This document shows, piece by piece, positions 55,887 to 64,000 of a DNA stretch of 64,000 nucleotides (positions are counted from its first letter, which is position 1; each line of letters starts with the position of its first letter). Made by a program: the position numbers and the translations under genes. Source of the DNA: Segetibacter sp. 3557_3 (lineage in GTDB: Bacteria > Bacteroidota > Bacteroidia > Chitinophagales > Chitinophagaceae). Where the stretch lies: contig NZ_SMSK01000001.1 in the NCBI RefSeq assembly GCF_004354985.1, positions 868,001 through 932,000 of the forward strand. The letters run 5' to 3'. The notes beneath the pieces are model-generated. The model searched no databases. It saw only the letters and a list, made by a program, of their open reading frames with translations, and was not told where the DNA came from.

Positions 55887-55918
55887 CAAAAATACAGGCT
55901 ACATTAGTTCCACCCAAA
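55887..55918 (-). promoter_or_regulatory. consensus Bacteroidota promoter of tRNA-Lys
   Basis: The minus strand reads TTTG (55918-55915), 20 bp, TATTTTTG (55894-55887): an exact match to TTTG-N20-TAnnTTTG. Predicted start is about 40 nt before the mature tRNA. Confidence 0.8.
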
Positions 55919-56005
55919 TTTTTTAAAACATTTTATTTTCAAGCCATTCGCGTACATGCTTAATCTCGAACAAGTCAATTATTTTTACCACCTCAAATGT
56001 AGCTT

Positions 56006-56812
56006 ATGGCCTATTTTACCAATAAGGTTGTTGTCGTCACCGGTGGAAGTGAAGGCATTGGCAAGGCCCTGGTCGACCTGTTGCTCGAGCGCGGGGCAAA
56101 GGTGGCTACCTGCGGCAGGAACTACGATAAGCTTTACCTGCTGCAAACCCTGCACACCCGGAGCCAGTTACACATCTTCGCGGCCGATGTAAGCATTGAA
56201 CATGAATGCCGCAACTTCATTGAGTCAACGATAGCTACATTTGGAACCATCGATATCCTGATCAACAACGCCGGCATCTCCATGCGGGCACTGTTTAAGG
56301 AACTCGAGTTGGAAACTATTCGCAAGCTAATGGATGTAAACTTCTGGGGAACGGTTTATTGCACCCGGTTCGCACTTCCCGAAATCATCAAAAACAAGGG
56401 CACCATTGCAGGCATATCATCTGTTGCAGGTTTCCGTGGCTTGCCCGGACGAACAGGCTACAGCGCCAGTAAATTTGCGGTTACCGGCTTCCTGGAGTCA
56501 CTTCGGCTTGAGCTCATCGGCGATGGGGTAAATGTTATGTGGGTGTACCCGGGATTTACTTCCAGCAATATTCGTAATGCCGCCCTCAACAAAGACGCGC
56601 AGCCGCAGGGTGAAAGTCCCATGGACGAGGGCAAGATGATGACGGCAACAGAATGTGCCAACCACATACTCGATGCCATCTCCAAAAGGAAAAGAACACT
56701 TTTACTCACCTCCATCGGCAGGCAAACATATGTGCTTGCCAAATATTTTCCGGCACTTGCCGATCGGCTTATCAGGAAATTCTACTTTAAAAAAGGCAAG
56801 CTGGTTCAATAA
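56006..56812 (+). CDS. short-chain dehydrogenase/reductase (classical SDR)
   Basis: 268 residues. Cofactor motif 'VVVTGGSEGIGKALVDLL' (TGxxxGxG, about 11-18), 'NNAGISMRALF' (NNAG), catalytic Ser in 'AGISSVAGFRG' and 'GYSASKFAV' with Tyr/Lys (about 151-155). A C-terminal extension of about 40 residues is typical of DHRS7-like or ketoreductase-type members. Cytosolic NAD(P)H-dependent oxidoreductase; substrate unknown. Single gene downstream of and divergent from tRNA-Lys. Confidence 0.9.
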   Translation: MAYFTNKVVVVTGGSEGIGKALVDLLLERGAKVATCGRNYDKLYLLQTLHTRSQLHIFAADVSIEHECRNFIESTIATFGTIDILINNAGISMRALFKELELETIRKLMDVNFWGTVYCTRFALPEIIKNKGTIAGISSVAGFRGLPGRTGYSASKFAVTGFLESLRLELIGDGVNVMWVYPGFTSSNIRNAALNKDAQPQGESPMDEGKMMTATECANHILDAISKRKRTLLLTSIGRQTYVLAKYFPALADRLIRKFYFKKGKLVQ

Positions 56813-57073
56813 GCCGATTTTCAAAGAACAGCAATTTTCATTTGTCAAATGTGCATTCAAGGTCATTACCGGTTTATTTACGCACACTTCCTGAATGTTG
56901 CCGGTTGCACGTCGAAATTTGCGATCGCGTTGCATTGTATTTAACCGGTTCATTTTAAATCCACTTACACTCAGCGGGATCGTTGCGCTATACAAATGCC
57001 GGTTAAATGAGCAACTGCCCTACTCCGCTGCTTCGTATCCAATAGCGTTGATCAATTCACATCGAACTTACGT

Positions 57074-57901
57074 ATGCCTATAATTACACTTACAACAGAT
57101 TTTGGCCAGCAGGACTACCTTGTCGCTGCAGTAAAGGGTCAATTGTACAGTGCAAACAGGAACCTTACTATTGTCGATATATCGCACCAACTCTCTTCTT
57201 TTAACTATCCACAAGCCGCTTATTTTTGCGACAGTGCCTTCCGGTATTTCCCGTCCGACACCATCCACGTTATTCTCGTGAACATGTTCGACGACAAACC
57301 CACCCGTATGTTGCTGGCTTGCCATAACGAGCAATACATCGCCTGTGCCGACAACGGCCTGCTCACCATGATTGCAGATGGAACGCCTTCGGAGGTAGTG
57401 GCCTTACCCTTGCCTGAAAGTATGCTTCCAACAACGCTAACCTGCACCATGGTTATTGCAAACGCGGTGCAGGAAATTGTTCAGGGAAATACGCTGAAAC
57501 ATATCGGTAAGCCAGTCACCTCAATCGTGGAAAAGCTCCGGCTTAAATATGTGAACAGTCCTACAACCATGGAGGGACAAATCCTGTACATCGACAACTT
57601 CGAAAATGTAATCGTAAACATCACCAAAGACGATTTCGACAGGGAAAGAAATGGCCGTTCGTTCAAAATTGTTTTCAAACGCGATGAGGTGATCGATACC
57701 ATCAGCGAGTCGTATGCCGACGTCATGCAAGGTGAAAAGGTGGCGTTTTTTAATTCTGCCGGCTACCTCGAAATAGCCATCAACAAAGGCAATGCGGCGG
57801 GCCTCTTTGGATTACAGGGTTTCTCCGAAGCTATGCAAAAGCAGTCCATTGCTTTGCAGAATAAATGGTTCTACCAAACAGTAAAAATCTTTTTCGAGTA
57901 A
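57074..57901 (+). CDS. SAM hydroxide adenosyltransferase / SAM-dependent chlorinase-fluorinase-like protein (DUF62)
   Basis: 275 residues. 'PIITLTTDFGQQDYLVAAVKGQLYSANRNLTIVDISHQLSSFNYPQAAYFC' is the DUF62 N-terminal domain with the conserved Asp of the active site; 'YIACADNGLLTMI' and the C-terminal beta-barrel ('ILYIDNFENVIVNITKDDF') complete the fold. Ordinary members hydrolyse S-adenosylmethionine to adenosine and methionine rather than halogenating it, and that is the default expectation. Its stop overlaps the next start (TAATG), so it is co-translated with the monooxygenase-like gene. Confidence 0.9.
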   Translation: MPIITLTTDFGQQDYLVAAVKGQLYSANRNLTIVDISHQLSSFNYPQAAYFCDSAFRYFPSDTIHVILVNMFDDKPTRMLLACHNEQYIACADNGLLTMIADGTPSEVVALPLPESMLPTTLTCTMVIANAVQEIVQGNTLKHIGKPVTSIVEKLRLKYVNSPTTMEGQILYIDNFENVIVNITKDDFDRERNGRSFKIVFKRDEVIDTISESYADVMQGEKVAFFNSAGYLEIAINKGNAAGLFGLQGFSEAMQKQSIALQNKWFYQTVKIFFE

Positions 57902-58197
57902 TGCTCATACGAATTGTAAAAATGACCTTTCGGCCCGATGGGGTCAGCGACTTCACGCAATTGTTTGAAAGCCGCAAGCACCTTATCAGGAACTACGCCG
58001 GTTGCAATCACCTTGAGCTTTGGCAGGATCAATCCGACAGCCGTGTGTTCTTCACCTATAGTATCTGGGACCGTCCTGAAAGCCTGGAGCAATACCGCAC
58101 TTCACATTTCTTCAACGAGACCTGGCAACAAACTAAGAAGTTGTTTCAGGCAAAACCCGAGGCATGGTCCGTCAATCAACTCGCCGTAATACAATAG
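57901..58197 (+). CDS. antibiotic biosynthesis monooxygenase-domain protein
   Basis: 98 residues from the ATG overlapping the DUF62 stop (TAATG); the longer frame begins inside the preceding gene. 'MLIRIVKMTFRPDGVSDFTQLFESRKHLIRNYAGCNHLELWQDQSDSRVFFTYSIWDRPESLEQYRTSHFF' is a complete dimeric ferredoxin-like (ABM) domain. Members include quinol monooxygenases and heme-degrading proteins; the specific reaction is open. Followed after 34 bp by the acyltransferase gene. Confidence 0.85.
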   Translation: MLIRIVKMTFRPDGVSDFTQLFESRKHLIRNYAGCNHLELWQDQSDSRVFFTYSIWDRPESLEQYRTSHFFNETWQQTKKLFQAKPEAWSVNQLAVIQ

Positions 58198-58231
58198 CCA
58201 TTAACTTTATGGCTACACCTTACTCCTGCTG

Positions 58232-59026
58232 ATGAAATATTTGTTGAAGCCTGTACAATGGATCTACTGCGTTTATGCTTTAATCACCTTTGCAGCAATA
58301 ATGCTTCTTGCCCTGCCCTTTGTTGTAATAGCATCATTTCTTGGCGCAATCAAAGGCGGAAATTTCATTTACAAAATTTGTAAAGTCTGGGGTATTTTAT
58401 GGTATGCCCTGGTTGGTGTATGGCATAAAAACATTTACGAAAAACCGCACAACTTCAACGACCATTTCATCTTTGTAGCCAACCATACTTCCTACATGGA
58501 CATACCCGCAGTAATCATGTGTATGTATCAGCCCGTTCGCGTATTGGGTAAGTATGAAATGGTAAAATTTCCCATCTTTGGCTACATCTATAAATGTGCG
58601 GTCATCACAGTCGATCGAAGCAGTTCGGAGCGTCGTGCACAAAGTGTTCGCCAACTTAAGGCAGCACTTCGTAAAAACATTTCAATATTCATCTTCCCCG
58701 AAGGCACGTTTAACGAAACCGGTGCACCATTAAAAAACTTCTACGATGGTGCATTTCGTATTGCCATCGAAACGCAAACACCTATCAAGCCGCTGTTGTT
58801 TATCGATGCAATCGACCGCTTGCATTATCGCAGTATTTTCGAACTTACACCAGGCCCTAACCGGGTGGTTTATCTCGAGGAAGTTCCGATCGAAAATCGC
58901 ACCATGCACGACCTCCCCGAACTCAAAAAAAAGGTTTACGATATCATGGAAGCCGGCCTTCGCAGGTATCGCAACTATCCTGATGTTGATGCTGCTGCCG
59001 TTAACCAACCCCGTAAACAAGGGTAG
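58232..59026 (+). CDS. 1-acyl-sn-glycerol-3-phosphate acyltransferase (PlsC family)
   Basis: 264 residues. A hydrophobic N-terminus (about 10-45) anchors it to the inner membrane. The HX4D catalytic motif is in 'VANHTSYMDIPAV' (His about 85, Asp about 90) and the glycerol-phosphate-binding motif in 'IFIFPEGTFNETGAPL' (about 152-165). It transfers an acyl chain to lysophosphatidic acid, or to a related lysolipid, in phospholipid synthesis. Third gene of the DUF62-ABM-PlsC run. Several plsC paralogues are usual in Bacteroidota, so the exact acceptor is uncertain. Confidence 0.9.
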   Translation: MKYLLKPVQWIYCVYALITFAAIMLLALPFVVIASFLGAIKGGNFIYKICKVWGILWYALVGVWHKNIYEKPHNFNDHFIFVANHTSYMDIPAVIMCMYQPVRVLGKYEMVKFPIFGYIYKCAVITVDRSSSERRAQSVRQLKAALRKNISIFIFPEGTFNETGAPLKNFYDGAFRIAIETQTPIKPLLFIDAIDRLHYRSIFELTPGPNRVVYLEEVPIENRTMHDLPELKKKVYDIMEAGLRRYRNYPDVDAAAVNQPRKQG

Positions 59027-59287
59027 CCTCTGTAGCGGAATTTTTTGGTTGCAGGCAATTGATCCCTGATGGAGCAATGGTTGCGACGCTCCGTTCAACG
59101 GCATCCCATTGTGCATCAACCCGCTCCACAACACCAGAATATAACCAGGTTACCCCAGGTATGATTGAATGAAGCAACAATCGTCATCCATCAAGGCAGC
59201 ATGCCTTAAATTACTTTTCTACAAAAAGTTGATCATAAGCTAAAGCTTTATATCTTATCTGGATTGGCGTTAAATTCGCGTTCACCC
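59027..59287. other. gap upstream of priA with a short palindrome
   Basis: GGTTGCGACGCTCCGTTCAACGG at about 59074-59096 is an imperfect hairpin resembling that at 52028-52049. No gene; no clear promoter match. Confidence 0.4.
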
Positions 59288-61825
59288 ATGACAGCTCCCG
59301 ATAGTAATCCCAGCCTGTTTTCCGATGAACCCGCAGTTCCCCTGCTCCCGCTGGTTGAACAGGAACGGCCGGGCGAGCCGCAGCTGTACGCAGAGGTGAT
59401 TATACCCCTGGCTTTACCACGAAATTATACCTGGTCGATACCCGCCCAATTCAGGCAAAGCATTCAAATGGGTAGCCGTGTAGAGGTCGTTTTGGGAAAA
59501 CACAAGCGATACGCAGGAATTGTAAAAACAATCCACGGCCGAAAGCCGGCAGCTTTCCAACCAAAAGAACTGTTGAATGTACTCGACAGCGACCCGCTGG
59601 TATTCGGCCACCAGCTGGCTCTCTGGAAGTGGATCGCCGAATATTACATGTGCAGCGAAGGCGAGGTCATGCAGGCTGCCCTGCCTTCTCACCTGAAGCT
59701 TTCGAGTGAAACAATACTGAGCTTCAACGAAGCGTTTGGCGACGATTTTAGTGGTATGTCCGACGAAGAATTCCTGGTGAGTGAAGCCCTGCTGTTGAAG
59801 AAAGAACTCCGGCTTAGCGAGGTTCAGGACATCCTGGACATTTCCCATGTATATCCCATTATCAAGAAACTTATCGATAAAGGTGTGTGTGTTGTTTGGG
59901 AGGCACTTAAGGAAAAGTACCGCGAGAAGACGGAAACCTACGTTGTACTTAATCCAACATACAACAACGAAGAGCAACTATCTCAACTCCTCAACAACTG
60001 GAGCCGCGCGCCAAAGCAAATGGAACTGTTACTGGCCTACCTGCACCTCGTGAAAACAGTGGGAGAAGTAACCCAGCCGGAACTCCTTAAGAAATCAAAT
60101 GCATCGCCGGCACAGCTAAAGGGGTTAGCAGATAAAAACATTCTCTTTCTTCAAAAACGTTCCACTGACAGAATACAAAGCCTGCCAAAAGATGTAACCA
60201 TCGACTTTGAACTCTCCGATGCGCAATTGCTTGCCGCCGACGAAGTGCTTAATGTATTTAACGACAAAGTTGTTTGCTTGCTCAAGGGGGTTACAGCAAG
60301 CGGCAAAACGCAGATTTACATCAAACTCATCGAGCAATTCATCAAGTCGGGTGACCAGGTGCTTTACATGCTGCCCGAAATAGCCCTAACAGCGCAAATC
60401 ATCCGGCGTCTGCAAAAACACTTTGGGGGCTTCATCACCATTTATCATTCAAAGTTTAACCCCAATGAACGCGTGGAAATCTGGAATAAAATAAAAACCG
60501 GCGAAACAAAGGTCATTCTGGGTGCAAGGTCTTCCCTGTTCCTGCCATTTAAGAAATTGGGCCTGGTGATCGTAGATGAAGAGCACGATCCCTCATTTAA
60601 GCAACAGGAACCAGCGCCACGCTACCATGCACGCGACGCAGCCATCTACTATGCCTCCTTGTTTAATGCAAAAGTACTACTGGGCAGCGCCACTCCCTCA
60701 ATCGAAAGCTATTACAATTGCCAGTCGGGCAAATATGGACTGGTAACATTAACCGAACGTTTTGGCAATGTAAAGATGCCCGATATCGAGCTCGTTGATG
60801 TTAAAACCGTAATGACCAAAGACCGCAGTAAAGTGATTTTATCACCCCGCCTTATAGAAGCCATTACCGATAGCTTGCAACAGGAAAAACAGGTCATTCT
60901 TTTTCAGAATCGTCGCGGTTATTCACCTTACCAGATCTGCGGCACTTGCGGCTGGATACCGCAGTGTGAAAACTGTGATGTAACCCTCACCTATCACAAG
61001 GCAAAAAATAAGCTACAGTGCCATTACTGTGGTACCACTTATCCTGTGATTCTTACCTGTGCAGCATGCGGCAGCCACAACTTTATGCAGAAGAATTTTG
61101 GCACCGAAAAAATCGAAGAGTCACTAACCGAAGCTTTTCCGCAAGCAAAGATTGCCCGTATGGATTACGACAGCATTAAGGGTAAACACGATCATGATGC
61201 GCTGATTAAACTATTTGAACAGAAAAAGCTTGATATACTTGCAGGCACACAAATGGTGGTGAAGGGCCTAGACTTCGAACATGTGAACCTGGTTGGCGTT
61301 ATTGACGCGGACGGCATTCTGAACTTTACCGACTTCAGGGTTAATGAGAGGGCCTTCCAGCTGATGGAACAGGTTAGTGGGCGTGCGGGTCGCAGGGATC
61401 AGCAGGGCAAGGTGCTCATCCAGGTCAATAATGTTAAGCATCCGGTACTGCAATTTGTAAAGGATCATGATTATGAATCCATGTACGCGTTTGAGATTGA
61501 AAACCGGAAAAACTTTGCCTATCCACCGTTTACGAGAATCATTCAAATCACCTTTAAACATAAGGAGAAAGTAGTTGCAGAAGAAGCAGCAAACATTATG
61601 TCGCAGGCACTTTTGGCAAAGTATGCAAACTACCTGAGCGGCCCGGCAGAACCCGTAGTGAGCCGTGTACGCAATCAGTACCTGATGGAATTATTATTGA
61701 AGCTTCCCAAAGATGCCCCGCTGATCCACCAGTGCAAAAGGGACATCCTGCAGCAACAGGCCATCATCCAATCGAACAAACGTTATCGCCAGGTACACAT
61801 CATCGCCGACGTCGACGCCGTATAG
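59288..61825 (+). CDS. priA: primosomal protein N' (replication restart helicase PriA)
   Basis: 845 residues from the ATG at 59288; the longer frame starts at TTG and adds eight unsupported residues. The N-terminal DNA-binding domain is followed by Walker A 'LLKGVTASGKTQIYIKLIEQF' (about 333-341), Walker B/DEAH-type 'VIVDEEHDPSFKQQ' (about 427), and a zinc-binding insert with four cysteine pairs ('CGTCGWIPQCENCDVTL', 'CHYCGTTYPVILTCAACGS', about 551-595), then 'GTEKIEESLTEAFPQAKIARMDYDS' and 'QVSGRAGRRDQQGKVLIQ'. It reloads the replisome at stalled forks. Full length; a core gene. Confidence 0.97.
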   Translation: MTAPDSNPSLFSDEPAVPLLPLVEQERPGEPQLYAEVIIPLALPRNYTWSIPAQFRQSIQMGSRVEVVLGKHKRYAGIVKTIHGRKPAAFQPKELLNVLDSDPLVFGHQLALWKWIAEYYMCSEGEVMQAALPSHLKLSSETILSFNEAFGDDFSGMSDEEFLVSEALLLKKELRLSEVQDILDISHVYPIIKKLIDKGVCVVWEALKEKYREKTETYVVLNPTYNNEEQLSQLLNNWSRAPKQMELLLAYLHLVKTVGEVTQPELLKKSNASPAQLKGLADKNILFLQKRSTDRIQSLPKDVTIDFELSDAQLLAADEVLNVFNDKVVCLLKGVTASGKTQIYIKLIEQFIKSGDQVLYMLPEIALTAQIIRRLQKHFGGFITIYHSKFNPNERVEIWNKIKTGETKVILGARSSLFLPFKKLGLVIVDEEHDPSFKQQEPAPRYHARDAAIYYASLFNAKVLLGSATPSIESYYNCQSGKYGLVTLTERFGNVKMPDIELVDVKTVMTKDRSKVILSPRLIEAITDSLQQEKQVILFQNRRGYSPYQICGTCGWIPQCENCDVTLTYHKAKNKLQCHYCGTTYPVILTCAACGSHNFMQKNFGTEKIEESLTEAFPQAKIARMDYDSIKGKHDHDALIKLFEQKKLDILAGTQMVVKGLDFEHVNLVGVIDADGILNFTDFRVNERAFQLMEQVSGRAGRRDQQGKVLIQVNNVKHPVLQFVKDHDYESMYAFEIENRKNFAYPPFTRIIQITFKHKEKVVAEEAANIMSQALLAKYANYLSGPAEPVVSRVRNQYLMELLLKLPKDAPLIHQCKRDILQQQAIIQSNKRYRQVHIIADVDAV

Positions 61826-62112
61826 TTCTCCGCCGCTCGTGTCTGTCATTTCCCTTGTGTCAATCCTCCCGCTCGTGTCTGTCATCCCGCTCGTATCTGT
61901 CATCCCGACGAAGGAGGGATCTCTATAAAAATGATGAAGTCTGAACGATGAATGATGAGCTATTCGCGAACTGTTATTAGACGCAGCAGGAGTCTCAGCT
62001 CTCATTCCATCATTGCACCGGTTGGTTTTCAACTCAGGTGTCATTGCAAAGAAAAGGGGATCTCATCGCGGTCTGAACAGTTCCGCAGAACTACAATCCA
62101 CATTCAGCGTAT
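61826..62112. other. gap after priA with short dispersed repeats
   Basis: Contains CGCTCGTGTCTGTCAT and variants several times (61836-61905), with GTCATCCCGACGAAGGAGGG near 61900, a relative of the units at 53.5-54.6 kb, and GATGAATGATGA as in that array. No gene. Confidence 0.5.
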
Positions 62113-62299
62113 AATACCGTTTACTAAGTTTGTCGGCGAAAATGGGGTGAATAAAGCGATGCGGTAAAAGTGAGTGACACCCCCGTCCGAACCGGTTCCT
62201 CCGGGCGGGCGTCCGAACGGGGTTCATCCGGGCCGGCAACGATGGAGAATAGCATTCCTGCAGCTGGTCACCAAAAAATGATTTGAAGTAACCGGCGTT
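62113..62299. repeat. palindromic element, family i
   Basis: AATACCGTTTACT (62113-62125) faces AGTAACCGGCGTT (62287-62299). The interior matches the 3938-4121 element over GGTGAATAAAG, ATGCGGTA, AGTGACACCC, the GTCCGAAC core (duplicated here), GGCAACGATGG and CAGCTGGTCACCAA. Confidence 0.65.
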
Positions 62300-62309
62300 A
62301 ACTTAGCAT

Positions 62310-62636
62310 ACAACATACTACAGAATCCCCACCCTTTCTCCTCATCCCAGAACCTACTCATAACTCTTAACTCATAACTCTCAACTCCATACCCTTCATC
62401 CAACATTTAGCATACAACATTCAACATAACCCCAAACCTTTCCCCTGATTACAAAGCCCACTCATAACTCTTAACTCATATTTCTCAACTCCATACCCTT
62501 CATCTAACATTTAGCATACACATTCAACATAACCCCAAACCTTTCCCCTGATTACAGAGCCCACTCATAATGCTTAACTCATAATGCTCAACTCTCTACT
62601 CCTCATTCAACATTTAGCAGACAACATTCAACATAG
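62310..62636. repeat. three tandem units of about 103 bp (family iv)
   Basis: CTCATAACTCTTAACTCATA starts at 62357 and 62461, with a variant at 62563. Each unit contains AACATTTAGCATAC, ACATTCAACATAACCCCAAA and CCTTTCCCCTGATTACA. They are purine-poor on this strand and end at the stop codon of the following minus-strand gene. Confidence 0.8.
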
Positions 62637-62638
62637 CC

Positions 62639-63298
62639 CTAACCGCTTATCTCATCATACCGGTAAACCTTAACCCCGGATACACTTGATTTTGCTACAG
62701 CAACCATCTTTTGCGCGACTGTTGCCGCTTCAATGGCCCTGAACTTTCGTAGCGGACCCATCATCATGAATCCGAATACATTCATAAGCACCTTTCCCAC
62801 CTTTTCACCAAGTCTAAACTCGTTTCGTTCGCCAAGCAGCATCGAAGGTTGAAAGATGTGTACCGCCTGGAACGGTAATGTTTTGACTGCTTCTTCAACA
62901 CTACCCTTTAAGCGCAGGTAATGGTTTCGGGATTTTGCATTTGCACCAACAGACGACACCAACAAAAAGTTTTTGTATCCACGCCCTGCAGCCGCCGTCG
63001 CGGCACCAACTGGAATATCATAGTCGATCCTGCGATAGGCTTCCAGGTCGCCTTTTACCTGCTTCAAGGTGGTTCCTATACAACAGAACAAACTGTCGCC
63101 TGCCCCAAGCTTCTGTTGCAGCTCCGCCTTGTCCTCAAGATTACATATTACCACTTGCAGCCTGGGATGCTCAATCTGTATTGGCTTTCTTACCAATACC
63201 CGTACCATTGTAAAGGTCTCGTCTTGCAGCAATAATTTTAAAACATGACCACCGGTCAACCCCGTAGCGCCTAAGACCACTGCCGTTTGTCCGACCAT
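62639..63298 (-). CDS. NAD(P)-binding oxidoreductase (atypical SDR, HTATIP2-like)
   Basis: 219 residues. 'TAVVLGATGLTGGHVLKLLLQDETFTMVRVLVRKP' is the Gly-x-x-Gly-x-x-Gly cofactor site (about 9-16); 'VVICNLEDKAELQQKLGAGDSLFCCIGTTLKQVKG' and 'NFLLVSSVGANAKSRNHYLRLKGSVEEAV' carry the Ser and the YxxxK of HTATIP2/NAD-dependent-epimerase-type proteins. Substrate unknown. It is divergent from murB with only 30 bp between start codons, so their promoters overlap. Confidence 0.86.
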   Translation of the reverse strand: MVGQTAVVLGATGLTGGHVLKLLLQDETFTMVRVLVRKPIQIEHPRLQVVICNLEDKAELQQKLGAGDSLFCCIGTTLKQVKGDLEAYRRIDYDIPVGAATAAAGRGYKNFLLVSSVGANAKSRNHYLRLKGSVEEAVKTLPFQAVHIFQPSMLLGERNEFRLGEKVGKVLMNVFGFMMMGPLRKFRAIEAATVAQKMVAVAKSSVSGVKVYRYDEISG

Positions 63299-63328
63299 AA
63301 TTTGCTATTTTGTGTTGGAATTCACTCC

Positions 63329-64000
63329 ATGCAAATTCAAGAAAATATTTCACTTAAGCCTTACAATACTTTTGGCATTAACGCTACTGCAAAACACTTT
63401 GCCCCTTTCGCCGATGTTGATCAACTTAACCAGCTGTTGGACCTGAAGGGAACAGGTAGTCCCCTGATACTGGGTGGAGGAAGCAACATGTTATTAACCC
63501 GGGACCTCGATACCCTGGTGCTGAAAAATGAAATCACCGGAATTACAATAACCGGTGAAGACGAAAACCATTTTTACGTTACCGCGGGCGGCGGAGAAAA
63601 CTGGCACAAGTTCGTATTACACTGCATTGATCATGGATATGCCGGTGCCGAAAACCTAAGTCTTATTCCGGGTAGCGTTGGCGCCAGTCCCATGCAAAAC
63701 ATAGGTGCTTATGGGATGGAACTAAAAGACATCTTCTATCAGCTCGAGGCCTTCCATATCGCCGATCGTCAACTGGTTCATTTCAAGCTGAATGATTGCA
63801 GGTTTGGATACCGCGACAGTGTGTTTAAGGGAAAGTACAAAAACCAGTTTGTGATCACGAGTGTCACTTTCCGCTTGCTGAAAACACCAAAATTTAATAT
63901 CACCTATGGCGCGATTCAGCAGGAGCTGAATGCTATGAACATTAACGACCTGAGTATTCGTGCCGTATCGCAAGCGGTTATCAATATTCGCCGCAGCAAG
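63329..64000 (+). CDS. murB: UDP-N-acetylenolpyruvoylglucosamine reductase MurB, 5' part (truncated by window)
   Basis: 224 residues visible from ATG 63329; the frame is open to the window edge. 'LKPYNTFGINATAKHFAPFADVDQL' begins the FAD-binding domain; 'SPLILGGGSNMLLTRDLDTLVLKN', 'AGGGENWHKFVLHCIDHGYAGAENLSLIPGSVGASPMQNIGAYGMELKD' bind the FAD pyrophosphate; 'FGYRDSVFKGKYKNQFVITSVTFRL' contains the catalytic YRDS serine loop of type I (E. coli-like) MurB. The enzyme reduces UDP-GlcNAc-enolpyruvate to UDP-MurNAc in peptidoglycan synthesis. The C-terminal third is outside the window. Confidence 0.95.
   Translation, partial: MQIQENISLKPYNTFGINATAKHFAPFADVDQLNQLLDLKGTGSPLILGGGSNMLLTRDLDTLVLKNEITGITITGEDENHFYVTAGGGENWHKFVLHCIDHGYAGAENLSLIPGSVGASPMQNIGAYGMELKDIFYQLEAFHIADRQLVHFKLNDCRFGYRDSVFKGKYKNQFVITSVTFRLLKTPKFNITYGAIQQELNAMNINDLSIRAVSQAVINIRRSK

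Noticed and set aside
55612-55917. Minus-strand ORF of 101 codons
   Set aside because: It spans tRNA-Lys, its terminator and its promoter.
57074-57901. True fluorinase or chlorinase
   Set aside because: The general family consists mostly of SAM hydrolases and no halometabolite genes surround it.

Overview
The window comes from a Bacteroidota genome, most likely a soil or plant-associated member of the Chitinophagales (Chitinophagaceae-like). The evidence is a SusD family protein with a DUF3823 partner, an FG-GAP/UnbV protein, many secreted glycoside hydrolases ending their signal peptides in 'AQ', weak Shine-Dalgarno signals, and promoters of the Bacteroidota form TTTG-N20-TAnnTTTG (seen at the tRNA-Lys gene and a haloperoxidase gene). 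Genus-level placement is inference.

Left and middle part (1-36.2 kb): a polysaccharide-utilisation region. It opens with the 3' end of a susD gene and its DUF3823 lipoprotein (plus strand), followed by decayed gene remnants. Mostly minus-strand genes follow: a GH43 arabinanase-like enzyme with unusual LTxxQ repeats, a type-B carboxylesterase, a frameshifted serine beta-lactamase-like hydrolase, tRNA-Val, and three secreted proteins of unknown role, two of which share a C-terminal dockerin-like module. An acyl-CoA thioesterase sits between them. The core is GH2 > GH51 > GH127 > DUF4965 glutaminase-like > GH51 (27.3 to 15.9 kb, all minus), followed to the right by a 1183-residue FG-GAP/UnbV protein, a vanadium-haloperoxidase/PAP2 protein on the plus strand and a second, 988-residue GH2. 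With a GH105 unsaturated-uronyl hydrolase at 52-53 kb, the set fits breakdown of arabinose-rich pectin side chains, arabinogalactan or hydroxyproline-linked arabinosides. No intact SusC/SusD pair lies next to the main hydrolase block.

Right part: 36.7-47.8 kb holds a class III nucleotidyl cyclase and single genes of small-molecule or stress type (NmrA-like, DUF2200, S41-like, DUF1801, DUF4188, a nonsense-interrupted VOC protein, DUF4386, MBL hydrolase, PhzF, DinB). A beta-propeller protein is translationally coupled to a large outer-membrane barrel protein (47.9-51.9 kb). After a repeat-filled region at 53.4-54.7 kb the content becomes core-like: 5'-3' exonuclease, tRNA-Lys, SDR, SAM hydroxide adenosyltransferase-like protein, antibiotic-biosynthesis-monooxygenase-like protein, PlsC acyltransferase, PriA, an NAD(P)-binding protein and the 5' part of murB.

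The most unusual aspect is the amount of intergenic repeat DNA. At least four families are visible: (i) palindromic, terminal-inverted-repeat elements with a GC-rich core, scattered through the window; (ii) arrays built on a GCTCC-n-GGAGC palindrome at 20.6-21.5 kb and 41.4-42.0 kb; (iii) about 13 copies of a unit containing CATTGCGACGAAGGAAGC at 53.5-54.6 kb; (iv) a roughly 103-bp tandem repeat at 62.3-62.6 kb. No transposase, CRISPR array or rRNA was found.
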